Counted from the stretch's first letter, positions 22,046 to 32,388 are shown. The stretch is DNA of 34,439 nt from Rhizophagus sp. LPA8_4_AMF (GCA_021464525.1 JADRCO010000408.1:1-34439); one strand, 5' to 3'. Notes: generated by a model from the letters alone, not told the origin. Program-made: numbers and translations.

Positions 22046-23663
22046 TTACACAATTTGAAAAACTTCAATTTCTGAGAAAAACGAGCAATTGATTTCTTTT
22101 AACTGACTTTCATAAGAATGCTTTTTGAAATCAATTTTTAATTCATTAGCGTGATTTCGGTATAAACGAAGATCCTTACATCCAAATGATGGACCTTCAT
22201 CATACCAAGGGCTATTAAATATTGCTTTCTCTTCATTTTTTACACGACTTAATATATAATTATCAATACTATCGTTGCTAAAAGAGAATATAAAACTATC
22301 TTTAGTAACGCCATAACTATGATCAAACTTCCATTCAAGCGGATTGTATCCTCCAAGAATTTCATTACTGTCTTTAACCTTAATAACTGTTACAGTGTGA
22401 GATTGATATTTACAATATTCACGGTACTTTATGAATCTACTATTGTATTTACTAGATTTATCACGAGAATCACGATATAATAATTTGAATTCATATGAGG
22501 TTGTCAACTTGTCTGTAATCTTTAATCTATTAATCCATTTTGAAATAATTTCAGCATGTTGAAATGTAATTATCTTAGAATTAATATTTGTAATCTTGTT
22601 AGTTGAAACATTTTGTTTATTTAATAAAATATTACCATATTCCATTAATCGTTCTGTAAATGATATATATCCTTGCGACTCTTCATCACTATTTGTAACT
22701 CTAGCAATATCTAATGTAGATTTTTGTTTTAAAATAGATATACGAGGTAATGATTCCTTTCTATCATTTTCCAAAAAATAACTTAATAATTCTTTATATA
22801 ATTCCTTTGGTAAGATTTTCTTATAAGGCAATACCTTCTTTGAAAATTCTATTGAATCTAAATTATGAAATCTAATAAAAGGAACACATTGTTGTAAGGT
22901 ATTTTTTAAAGTGTTAAAATCATCCTTTGAAAAACTTGTAGGATCAGAAGGAAGTTCTGGATTTTGAGCGAGTCCCCATTTAATTACGTGTTCCCAAACT
23001 TGGATTTCTTTCATTTGAAGATTATCATTTTGGATAAGCGTAATTAAAAGTCTTTCTGGAATTGTAAAAAAATTTGGAGAATTAAATATCTTGTTTGGTT
23101 CTTTGGAAATTAAATAGGTACAATATTTTCGAAGTTCTGGGAAAGAATCATTTTCAAAGCTTGTCTGACAAAATTTTGTTCCATCCAATTTGTTTTGTTT
23201 TTAATTAAAAAAGATTTTATATAAGGAATTAACTCTTTAAGGTTAAGTACGTTAGCAGTAACCAAGATTTTAATGATATCCGAAATATCATATTCTTCTA
23301 AAGAAAGTCTTCCCCCATAAATATATCTGAAAAAAAAAAATCAAATGTTTGTAATTAAAAATACACATACTTTTGCGCAAAAGAATAAGATTATAAACTC
23401 TTATACCTTAATAATGTATGAAAAAAATCAGGTGAAATATTTGGCAATTTAATATGTGTCAATACTCCATCATTTTTCTCTTTATTGGTTGATAAAATTC
23501 TACGCAAATAAGGAGAACGATAATTTAAAATAACCATATGGGCACGAAATACTTTCACATAAGGGTCACTACCAACTTCAATTGTAATATCATAATATTC
23601 TTCATCATTTAAAATTTCGATTAAATTTCGTGATAATTTCGGTAAAAGTTTATCATTAATCAT
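22046..23663 (-). pseudogene. BTB-BACK-TLDc protein, copy D, one frameshift
   Basis: BTB exon 23663-23407 (257 nt, start MINDKLLPKLSRNL) and exon 2 from 23326, joined by an 80-nt GT-AG intron. The junction restores RYIYGGRLSLEEYDIS in frame. In the BACK domain, at the 23169/23168 junction, ten bases present in copy C (AATTAATATA) are missing. The frame therefore shifts after WMEQNF. Beyond it the frame is open to the stop at 22046 and keeps BACK (WEHVIKWGLAQNPELPSDP) and TLDc (ILGGYNPLEWKF, DSFIFSF, GPSFGCKDLRLY). It has the long linker of copy C. Copy D looks young as a pseudogene: one lesion with all other motifs preserved. A polymorphism or assembly error is the alternative. Confidence 0.87.
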
Positions 23664-23701
23664 TTTAATCTTGAAAGAAAAAGGATGAAAAAAAATTTTT
23701 T

Positions 23702-23710
23702 TCAAACCTT
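23702..23710 (-). promoter_or_regulatory. AAGGTTTGA box upstream of BTB copy D
   Basis: Plus strand TCAAACCTT, 39 nt before the copy D start. Confidence 0.4.
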
Positions 23711-23734
23711 TTTTTTGAACAAACTTTTTAACCG

Positions 23735-23961
23735 TCAATCGGTTAAATTTACCTCCTTATAGTAACTTAATGCAGGTAACAGAGATCATACGTTTCACAA
23801 ACAAACTTTGCATATTAAGTAGTACAATTTCCGACCATATAAATAATCGTTAAATTACCTGTTTAACCTTTAGATTGTTTTCATACTTTATATTTCTTCG
23901 GTTTGCGCAATTGATACATTTGACGTTGATTACGTAAGATTATATACATTTGCATTTATTC
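23735..23961 (-). repeat. Upstream block shared by copies C and D
   Basis: GGTTAAATTTACC, TTATAGTAACTTAATGCAG and GATTGTTTTCAT recur in order upstream of copy C (19690-19850). The outer part (23882-23961) recurs as the orphan fragment at 14667-14748. The promoter was therefore duplicated with the gene. Confidence 0.7.
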
Positions 23962-24242
23962 CTCTATAAATAGAAAGCAAATGTATAAACTTTTATCTGT
24001 CGGGATAACTAAGTAAAGTTTTAAACTATTAAAAATTTTTTTTTTTTTTTTTTTTAACATAAGTAACGCATTTCTTTATTAATAAGTAAATTAATTGCAT
24101 ATCAATAGAAATACCTAATAATAATAATCTCATAGAGAAATTGATCTTTATAACTAAATTAACTATCTAAATCTAAGATCTATAACTATTTTTATAAAAT
24201 CGGTGATTATGATCTAACTAAATTTACTTTCGTTGTTAAATA
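23962..24242. other. AT-rich DNA, no gene seen
   Basis: Contains a long T-run at about 24028-24055 and no other clear signal. Confidence 0.4.
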
Positions 24243-24675
24243 CTAAGTGCTTGTCAAAGATGTGTTTGCGATTATTTTACCAATCATTTTGTTAAGCGTT
24301 ACCTGTTTTTCTAATTCTTGTAATTTTTTTTGATTTGCTTTTTCTATATTTTTTTTGAGTTTTGTTCGTCTTATCGTCATCATTTCTTTGCAATTGTAAC
24401 TATGGGTGTCTTCACAAAAAACGTGATTGAGATTTGGATTGAAATTTCATAAAGAATTTTCAATCTTTGATATGTTAGTGAGATTGAAATCCTATATGAA
24501 ATTTCAATCTCAATCTCAATCACGTTTTTTGTGAAGACGCCCTATATCCACTCGCTCTTTTATCTCTACCACTAATATTATTTAATTTTTCTAAACGTGT
24601 AACTTCATTAAAACGATAATTCTAAATAATAGTTCTCATATTATTAAAGCATAAATCACATAATTCTTTTACCAT
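24243..24675 (-). pseudogene. Small uncharacterised gene split by a MITE
   Basis: Read on the minus strand from ATG 24675, the frame (MVKELCDLCFNNMRTII) meets one in-frame TAG at 24624-24622, then continues (NYRFNEVTRLEKL) to SGRDKRASG. It is then cut by the 139-bp element at 24404-24542. Beyond the element the same protein continues (CKEMMTIRRTKLKK ...), with a charged, coiled-coil-like stretch rich in K, Q and E, to a stop at 24245-24243. Leaving out the element and one TAT target copy makes the two halves join exactly in frame, 96 residues apart from the TAG. I do not recognise the family. The CDLC pair is the only motif. It may be the 3' exon of a longer gene, since an AG acceptor lies just upstream of the ATG. 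Confidence 0.65.
24404..24542. mobile_element. MITE (possibly PIF/Harbinger-like) with TAT target duplication
   Basis: The ends GGGTGTCTTCACAAAAAACG and, inverted, GGGCGTCTTCACAAAAAACG both continue TGATTGAGATT, with inner arms GATTGAAATTTCAT. The element is 139 bp. TAT lies directly on both sides (24401-24403 and 24543-24545). Three-base target duplications and G-rich termini fit PIF/Harbinger-derived MITEs by family knowledge. It interrupts the gene at 24243-24675. Confidence 0.85.
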
Positions 24676-24901
24676 TGTTTTCGTCACCTACTATTAAGAA
24701 TTTTTTATGATTTACAGATAAATTAAAAAATTGAATTCATATATCCGTATAAAGTTCTACTTTGTGTTATAATAAACTAAAATTCTTATTTCTATCTCAA
24801 TACTTAAAATAATTTGATACATTATGAAATAAAATACGAGTAAGATGCGCAATCGCTCGACTTTTGTAAATCATTGTTACTGTCATAAGTAATATAAATA
24901 A

Positions 24902-25270
24902 ACAAGAAACTTTTGTTTATGTTCATTTAAAAGTGAAGAGGACATGGCGAAAGTGATATCACTATCTATAGAAGAATATGATGGAATTTGGATAATTCCG
25001 CAAAAACTTAAAAATTTTATACGAACATAATAGATTAAATAAGGATTGTGGATCAAGATTATTGGGAGAACCGGAAAATAAAGAAGTGGATAACGAAAGG
25101 ATGAAACGAGCAAGAGTGAATAGTACAGAATACAAAGGTTACATTTATAGAGGAAAGAAATACTGTAGATGATATAATATACTAATACATTATTTTTTTC
25201 AGGGAAGTGCCAATTAGTGGCGCATCCAATTGCTGCCAGCGCATTAGAGTTAGTAGAAAAGTATATGTAA
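24902..25270 (+). pseudogene. Eroded gene ending in a FLYWCH-like motif
   Basis: The first open stretch, 24902-25030, includes MAKVISLSIEEYDGIWIIPQ (from 24944) and stops at TAA. A second, 25032-25164, is shifted by one base and reads LNKDCGSRLLGEPENKEVDN ... KGYIYRGKKY. A 38-nt GT-AG intron (25165-25202, with a TACTAAT branch-like site) would join it to a last exon 25203-25270, giving KYWKCQLVAHPIAASALEL and a stop. The KGYxY...KYWKC pattern resembles the first half of a FLYWCH zinc finger, a domain also found in Mutator-like transposases. The later Cys and His ligands are not evident. Whether it is a host gene or a transposon relic is open. Confidence 0.5.
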
Positions 25271-26240
25271 TTATACTATGTATCTCCTTTCATTTATTTT
25301 TGTATTTTGATTTTATATTGGTTTCGCAAAAATTAATAAAGGAAGTGCGCGTTACTAACATTTAAAAAAAAAAATTTTATGCGTTCTAGTGTTACATTTA
25401 CACGTGATTTAGTGTGTTTGTTTAGTGCGTTTTTGACGATCATCTTGCAGATCATCAAATTTCAACCATTTTGAAAACGTCAATAAAATAAATTTTAAAT
25501 AAAAATCTATATATGAGAAACACGTGGCTGGCATATGATTTTCTTTTAACTCTCTGTAACTTTAACTTCATTCTGAGTGTAACGTAAATTAAATCTGTAT
25601 GGTGTGTAACACCAAAACTCAGCACAAATTTAGCATAAATTCTAAATGTGTCTAGTTTTTCAAATTTTTTTACATAATATATATTCTTCACCTTTTTGGA
25701 TTACATAAATTACCGAATACCCAAAGTTACAGTCTCGCAACGTCAAAATTGTGCTACTTGCATGCCAAATAAGACAATTTGACTTTGCAAGAATTTCATA
25801 AATATATATTTGTACCACATTCTAACTAAAAAAGTCAAACTCTTTTTTAATGTACACAAATTCTGACCAGAATTAAGATAATGTGACTAGTACGTAATAG
25901 TTTTAATAAAATGGACAAAATTGAAAATTGTTCACATAAAATCAATAAAATCAAGACCACAAGAAATATTGCCCACATGAAGTCAATCAAAAAAAAAAAT
26001 GGAGTGAACACGTAAAAACAAAAGAGGAAAAGTGGACAAATTGTCCAGAACGAAAAAACGTGTAATTTACAAGCAGATAAGAAAAATTTATTGATTTATT
26101 TATGTAATTTACAATTTTACTTAAAAAATCACTTTTTTATTACAACAAATAAAAAAATCACAAATGAGTCAAGTTTAGCAAAACATATAAAAAATGAAAA
26201 ATTATGAAAAAAGGTCCTTAGAATATAAAAAGAAATGAAC
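25271..26240. other. AT-rich DNA, no gene seen
   Basis: Frames on the minus strand at 25455-25691 and 26129-26326 show no domain or coding character. A short palindrome GGACAAATTGTCC lies at about 26034-26046. Confidence 0.45.
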
Positions 26241-26455
26241 CGTAGAAACGTTTCTTTAAAGTTGAATAAATAAAAAAGATAATGTCTTTCCCTCCCTAAT
26301 GCATCTTTAAAAGCTGGTTTATACAAAGAACTTGGCGTTTCTAGAAAAATAAGAAATAAAGCGATGGGAATGTTTCTATAAAGTCAATTAAATAAAAAAA
26401 AACAAGAGATGAAATGCTAGAAACATTTTTCAAAGTCAATTAAAAAAAAAAAATA
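26241..26455 (+). repeat. Degenerate direct repeat, three copies
   Basis: Units of about 38 bp of the form GAAACRTTTYTAAAGTCAAT followed by TAAATAAAAAAAA, at about 26241, 26367 and 26418. They lie upstream of kinase 2 and have no evident function. Confidence 0.55.
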
Positions 26456-26573
26456 CTTGCCTTGCTTTCCAGCCAAACTAAAAAAAAGATAAACAAACGT
26501 AAAAATGATCGCTGCCGCGGTAAGTTACCTAACTTGATGATCAACATGTACCAAATTAATTCTGTACTCGAGC

Positions 26574-26581
26574 TATATAAG
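26574..26581 (+). promoter_or_regulatory. TATA-like box upstream of kinase 2
   Basis: TATATAAG, 160 nt before the kinase 2 ATG. A T-run and A-run (26722-26734) lie between it and the start. Positional evidence only. Confidence 0.35.
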
Positions 26582-26740
26582 ATATCAGGTTGTGCGATAC
26601 TTGATAAGTTGCACTGCGTTGTAAGACTAAATAATTTCGAATATAAAAAGTTTTTTTTTTCTCACCTTTCTCACCGCAATTTTTAAGCTTTCAGTTCATA
26701 AAGGTCCCTTTTCTTTCAAAGTTTTTTTTAAAAAGATTTC

Positions 26741-28539
26741 ATGTTAGTCATTCGAAGAGAACACGTTCTTGCAGCAATTTCCAGATCATACGGATTAATA
26801 AATTATAATATCCACGATGATATACACAAACGATACGAATTTCAAAAACAAACAGTTCTTGCTGATAATTCTCTTACAAAAGATGAGAAAACTTATGCAG
26901 TAAGTTGGATAACTAAAAGTTATGATCAAAATAGAGTTCTTAGTAATTCAGGAACAAAAAGAACTTGTGAAATTTGCAAGCAAGAATGCTTAGCTACATT
27001 ATATTGTGAGCTTTGTGTTCGAAATTATTTAAAAGCAAAATTTTCAAATTGGACTTCTGGTAATGATGATATTGATAATTTAATCCAAAAATGTCAAACA
27101 GAAACAATCCTGCCAAGTAGAATAATAGAATGGATTCCATATAATGATTTACAAAATATCAGGTATCTAACAAAAGGTGGGTTTTCTGAAATTTATATAG
27201 CAATTTGGATAGGTGGAAAATATGAAGAATGGGATTCTAAAGAACAACAATTAAAAAGACTTGGTAAACAATATATTGTTCTAAAAGAATTAAACGATGT
27301 TGAAAGTGCCAATCAAAGTTGGTTTGAAGAGGTTGGTAATCTAAATTTGCTTAAAAGAAGATAATAATTTGTAACAATATTCTACTTTATAATTTTTATA
27401 GGCTAGATCACATTTAACTATAAGTAATAAATGTGGAAATATTGTCCCATGCTATGGTTTAACACAAAGCATATCAAATGGAAATTATATGCTTGTAATG
27501 CATAATATGGATACAAATTTGAGAGAATATTTGCAACAAAATCATAAACAACTTATATGGAAGCAAAAAATCAATATTACTTTTGATATCATTAGGGCAC
27601 TTTATTTTATTCATTTTGAAAATGCAATCCATAGAGATTTGCATTCGGGAAATATATTGTATTCACAACTTAATAATAGTTGGCGTATTAGTGATCTTGG
27701 ATTTTGTGGACCTGCTAATAAATCATCAAAATGCATATATGGAAATCTTCCTTACATAGCACCAGAAGTTATCAATGGAAAAGAATATACTTTTAAGTCT
27801 GATATTTATAGTATTGCAATGCTTATGTGGGAAATTTCGTCTGGACAACCACCATTTATTAATCATGAACATGATTATAATCTTGCAATAAATATTATTA
27901 ATGGTATTAGACCAAAAATTGTATTAGGAACTCCATTAGAATATAAAAATTTAATAAAACAATGTTGGGATGCTAATCCATCAAAAAGACCTGACATTGG
28001 AATACTTATGATGAAAATAAGAGAAATGAATTTACATTATCAAAGCATAATAGATAAATCATTTCAATCAGAAATAAATAGTAATTTGGAATTAGATGAT
28101 GTAACAATTAGTACAAATTGCAGATTATTTACAAGTAGAATATATCGGTTTGAAACTCTTCCAGAACCAAGAAATGCAACAGAAGGTATAAAAATTCAAT
28201 ATTTACTAGTTTTATTATTTTAGTTATATACATAAATAATAAATAATGTAACTTTATTTTATATTAAAATAAACAGAGGAGCTAGAAGGTAATGTAAATT
28301 TATGAACTTTGTATTTTTAAAAATCTTTTTTTTTTCAGATTATTTATACACTTATTCATTTTGACTTTTTTAACTAAAATATTTCATCTTAAATAGCATT
28401 TCATAGTAAATCATATGATTTTAGTATTCCCACTAATAGTAAGTATTTTCAAATTGTAGTATATTATATAATTAAGTACTTAATTATTAATTTTACATTT
28501 TCTTTAGTTTCTGATTTTAATAAATCAAGCAATCAATAA
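26741..28539 (+). CDS. TKL-type protein kinase with Cys-rich N-terminus (kinase 2)
   Basis: Preferred model: exons 26741-27331, 27402-28185, 28277-28288 (12 nt), 28397-28438, 28508-28539; 486 aa. Intron 1 is phase 0 and the rest are phase 1. N-terminal Cys module C76/C79 and C89/C92 (CEIC ... YCELC). Glycine loop TKGGFSEIY at 144-152, VLKEL with Lys182, HRD 274-276 with Asn281 (HRDLHSGNIL), DLG at 295-297, APE 317-319; the DxxSxAMLMWE segment follows. All catalytic residues are present. It is the mirror-image duplicate of kinase 3: exon 1 is the same length (591 nt) and the intron positions match. The tail is uncertain. After the micro-exon, an acceptor at 28338 would give DYLYTYSF and a stop at 28364, and the kinase-3-like last exon corresponds to 28820-28833. 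Predicted cytosolic signalling kinase; substrate unknown. Confidence 0.88.
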
Positions 28540-28985
28540 TAGTAGAACATTAATGATAAATTGCGTTTTTAAAAGTTGGTGAATTTTTATAAAAATAATT
28601 GGGTTAATAAATAATCATATTTTAATTCTAACTATTAGTAAAAATTATCCAAAAATGTTAAAAAAGCTACAAGTAAATACGTAAGCTGATATTATTTATT
28701 AGTGCAAATATTCATTTATTTTATAAAATCCAAATGTTAATTTTAATGGTAAGTAAAGCTGGCAATCATTCATAATTTAATTACTTTTATATTACTTAAT
28801 TTATTCTTATTATTTTTAGATAATCAGATATAAATGATTTATAAATTTGCTATCATTATTATTTTCTTTAAACTTCCGTCTCTCGTTACATTGTTTAGAC
28901 TATTTAAACACTAATATTAGAGTAGTAAGATTTCTTGCAAATTTATTAGTTTATAATTTAAATAATCCATGTATGTAACTTATTT
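28540..28985 (+). repeat. 3' flank of kinase 2, matching the kinase 3 flank in inverted order
   Basis: AT-rich, no gene. Shared with the kinase 3 downstream region (minus strand, about 30396-30175) are ATAAATGATTTATAAATT (near 28828) and TATTTAAACACTAATATTAG followed by AGTAGTAAGA (28900-28930). This places the inner edge of the duplicated arm near 28970. Confidence 0.7.
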
Positions 28986-29521
28986 ATAAAATTATATTCG
29001 TGTTTTAAAAAATGCTTTACTTGATAATTATTTTTAAATGAAATTTATTAATTATTTCAAAAATTAAAAATGCGTTTAAGAGATATATAAATGTGCTTAA
29101 AAAATTTATAATATCGAAGTTACATTTTAATGCGATCAATTCAACAATCAGATTCATTGATACTTATCTAGATTAGGACAACAATAAGATTTATGATATT
29201 AATAATTATTAATTTTAAGAAACAATCCATATTAAACTATTAAGGGATAACATCATAAGAATGCGGGAAAACTAACAAAACGAAGCCATTTTTTTTAGGA
29301 GGGAATAAATTAAGTTTGAGATATTTGAAAACAAAATTTTACCGAAAGGCACAATAAGCAAATCACGAATGATGTATTTAATTTATACTATTTAATGTTA
29401 GGAAATATTTTTATTTTCTCTTCATCCGTTTGCTTTAAAGTGAGATATTTCTTGACTCAAAGAATAAACACTCTAACTCGTTCGCCAAACCTGGAAAAAG
29501 CAGGTGCAGGCAAGAATTACA
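28986..29521. other. Spacer of the inverted duplication
   Basis: AT-rich, non-coding, not matched on the other side of the axis. A GC-richer stretch with CCTGGAAAAAGCAGGTGCAG begins near 29490, leading into the next element. Confidence 0.45.
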
Positions 29522-29868
29522 ATTAGAGTCAGCCTGCACTACTAATCACGCATTTTTTATGCACATGATCTGTAGTAAATAAAGGCCTGTATCGACTCTA
29601 TTTTACAACCTGGACTGGCCTGCACTTGAAAATTAACCTAAAATGCCCGGCCCGACCCAGACCTGGACCGTTTATATTTTGTGTAAAACAAAAAACTCGG
29701 CCAGATTAATTTCGGCCAAAATTAAGACAATTTTGGCCAGAATTAAAAAAATGAAGCCTGGATCCAGCCCCGGGTGAATTTGAAAGAAAATTTGTTGGCC
29801 TAAACCTGGATCCGGGTCCAGGCCGTTCCAGGTTTCCAGGTTCTGGTCCCGTTTGCAGGACTCTAATA
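29522..29868. mobile_element. GC-rich element with short inverted ends
   Basis: ATTAGAGTC at the left and GACTCTAAT at the right form 9-bp perfect ends; TGCA-containing sequence just inside is also loosely inverted. The interior is unusually GC-rich for this window, with CCTGGATCC / GGATCCGGG motifs and a palindrome GGCCAAAATT ... AATTTTGGCC. About 347 bp, non-coding. It sits close to the axis of the kinase 2/kinase 3 inverted pair. Confidence 0.55.
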
Positions 29869-30175
29869 GAAACTGATTTTTATTTTCACGTATATCCCCA
29901 CATATCGAAATAGGAAATATGATTTAATTAAATAAAATTAAAATTACATATTAATCATGCTGAAATTACAGCTGTTATGTTAAAAATAGATATTGACATG
30001 GAATTAAAACAAAATATATTGAGACATACTATATAGCACCTCAATAAATTCTTTAAGTACATGTACAATAGTTTGACTCTCAAATTCAATTTCAATCCTT
30101 GAAAGAATTCGTAGAAAACATTTTTTTTTTTTAAACATAAAAATTTTAAAATAAAGAGTTAATAATTTATTATAT
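29869..30175. other. Spacer of the inverted duplication
   Basis: AT-rich, non-coding. Confidence 0.4.
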
Positions 30176-30379
30176 ATATGGAAGTAAATCGAATTATTTA
30201 AATTACAAACTAAGAATTGTTGTAAGAGTCTTACTACTCTAATCTTAGTGTTTAAATAATTTATAATTTGAATAAAATACAAGTAAAAAAATTTATGCAG
30301 TAATAATTAACGAAAAAAATGAATTAGTTGTAACGAGATAGAAGTTTACAAAAAAAAAATAATAATAATAAAAATGAAT

Positions 30380-32162
30380 TTATAAATCATTTGTATCTAA
30401 ATAAATATATATAATAATAATAAATAATATAAGTTAGTAATTTGAAGAAAAAATATTTTTGTATTTAAAAATAAATTTTTACCATTATTAGGAATTTCCA
30501 GATAATTTTGTTCTTTAGAGTGAAGATTTGGATTATTATCACTATAGAATGCTATTTAAAATAAAATATTTTCATTAAATATCGCATCAAAAGATTTCAT
30601 ATAAATTTGGTAAGTTTATATTACCTTCTAGCTCTTCTATTTAATATAAAAATAGTAACATTAATTAGTATTGTAATATAATTTAAATATAGAAATGATA
30701 CATATTAAATATAATACCTTTAGTTGCATTTCTTGGTTCAGGTAAATTTTCAAAATGATGAATCTTACTTGTAAATAATCTACTATGTATATTATTTGTT
30801 AACTGTAGCTCATTATTAATTTCCGGTTGAAATGGTTCATCTGATGTACTTTGATAATATAAATTCATTTCTTGGATCCTATACCAAAGTGTATAAGTAT
30901 TAGGCCTTTTTGATGGATCAGCATCCCAACATTGTTCCAATAAATCTTTATATTCTACAGGAATTCCTGGTACTATTCTTGGTCTTATACCATTAATAAT
31001 ATTCATTTCCAGATTGTAATCATGTCCATAATTTGAAAATGGTGGTTGTTCAGATGAAATTTCCCACATAAGCATTGCAACACTATAAATATCAGATTTA
31101 ATAGTATATTCTCTTCCAATAATAACTTCTGGTGCTATGTAAGGAAGATTTCCGTATATATGTATTGATGATTTATTAGCTGGTCCGCAAAATCCAAGAT
31201 CACTAATAAACCATTGGTTATTAAGTTGTGAATACAATATATTTCCCGAATGCAAATCTCTATGAATCGCATTCTCTTTATGAATAAAATAAAGTGCCCT
31301 AGCTATTTCAAAAGTTATATTGATTTTTTGTTTCCATGTAAGTTGATTACGATTCTGTTGTAAATATTCTCTTAAACTTACATCCATTATATCCATTACA
31401 AGCATATAATTTCCATTTAATATATTTTGTGTTAAACCATAACATTGGACAATATCCGCCCATTTATTACTTATAGTTAAATGTGATTTGACCTAAAAAT
31501 AATTAAAAGAGTTGGTTATCATCAAAAACTGTTTAATTATTATTTCTTTTAAAATGTTTTAAATTACAAACCTCTTCAAACCATTTTTGATTTGCACTTT
31601 CAACATTTTTTAATTCTTTAAGGACAACACATTGTTCACCAAGTCTTTTTAATTGTTGTTTTTTAGAATCCCATTCTTCATATTTTCCATTAACCCAAAC
31701 TGCTCTATAAATTTCAGAGAAACCACCTTTTGTTAGATGCCTTATATTTTGTAAATTATTATATGGAATCCATTCAATTACTCTACTTGGCAAGAGTGAT
31801 TCTGATTGACATTTCTGAATTAAATTGTCAATATCATCATTTTCAGATGTCCAATTTGAAAAATTTGCTTTTAAATAATTTCGAACACAAAATTCACAAT
31901 ATAATGTAGCTAAACATTTTTGATTACAATTTTCACAAATTCTTCTTATTCCTGAATTATGAAGTATTTTATTTCGATCATAACTTCTAGTTGTCCAATT
32001 TATTGCATAAGTTTTTTCATCTTTTGTAAGAGATTTATCGAAAAGAAGTGTTTGCTTTATAAATTCGTGTCGTTTGTGTATGTCATTGTGAACATTATAA
32101 TTTACCAATGCATGTGATTTATTAATTGCTGCATGAACAATTTCTTCTCGAATAACAGACAT
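30380..32162 (-). CDS. TKL-type protein kinase with Cys-rich N-terminus (kinase 3)
   Basis: Five exons in transcript order: 32162-31572, 31492-30718, 30636-30625 (12 nt), 30551-30483, 30396-30380; 487 aa. The first intron is phase 0, the others phase 1, all GT-AG. The layout is as in kinase 2: Cys pairs (CENC ... YCEFC), TKGGFSEIY loop, VVLKEL with Lys182, HRDLHSGNIL, DLG in place of DFG, IAPE. All catalytic residues are present. The micro-exon encodes the same ELE core as in kinase 2. The tail continues AFYSDNNPNLHSKEQNYLEI and ends DTNDL. The long tail exon is intact here but shortened in kinase 2. The start follows the T/A tract and matches the kinase 2 start. It is tail-to-tail with kinase 2, about 1.8 kb apart. 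Activity is likely; the substrate is unknown. Confidence 0.9.
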
Positions 32163-32166
32163 GGAA

Positions 32167-32184
32167 TTTTTTTTTAAAAAAAAA
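32167..32184 (-). promoter_or_regulatory. T-run/A-run tract before kinase 3
   Basis: Nine T then nine A, 4 nt upstream of the start codon. It is the closest to an ATG of the kinase-linked tracts in this window. Confidence 0.45.
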
Positions 32185-32388
32185 GATTTAAAGAGAAAAG
32201 ATTTTTATAAATTGAAATTAGAAAGTTAGTTTGTACAACAAAAAAAAAAAAAAAATAAGTTGAGCGGAATTTATTTAGAATTACCCAATGTCGCACAAAA
32301 TGTTTCACTGAGACATACAAATACTAGTCACGTTATCTATAATTTGTCTTCTATCATTTGTCTATCACGTTTATTTTTTTGAGGTTAT

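Noticed and set aside
30004-30282. 92-codon minus-strand frame
   Set aside because: It runs through the 3' flank of kinase 3 and the spacer; it is not preserved in the mirror flank of kinase 2.
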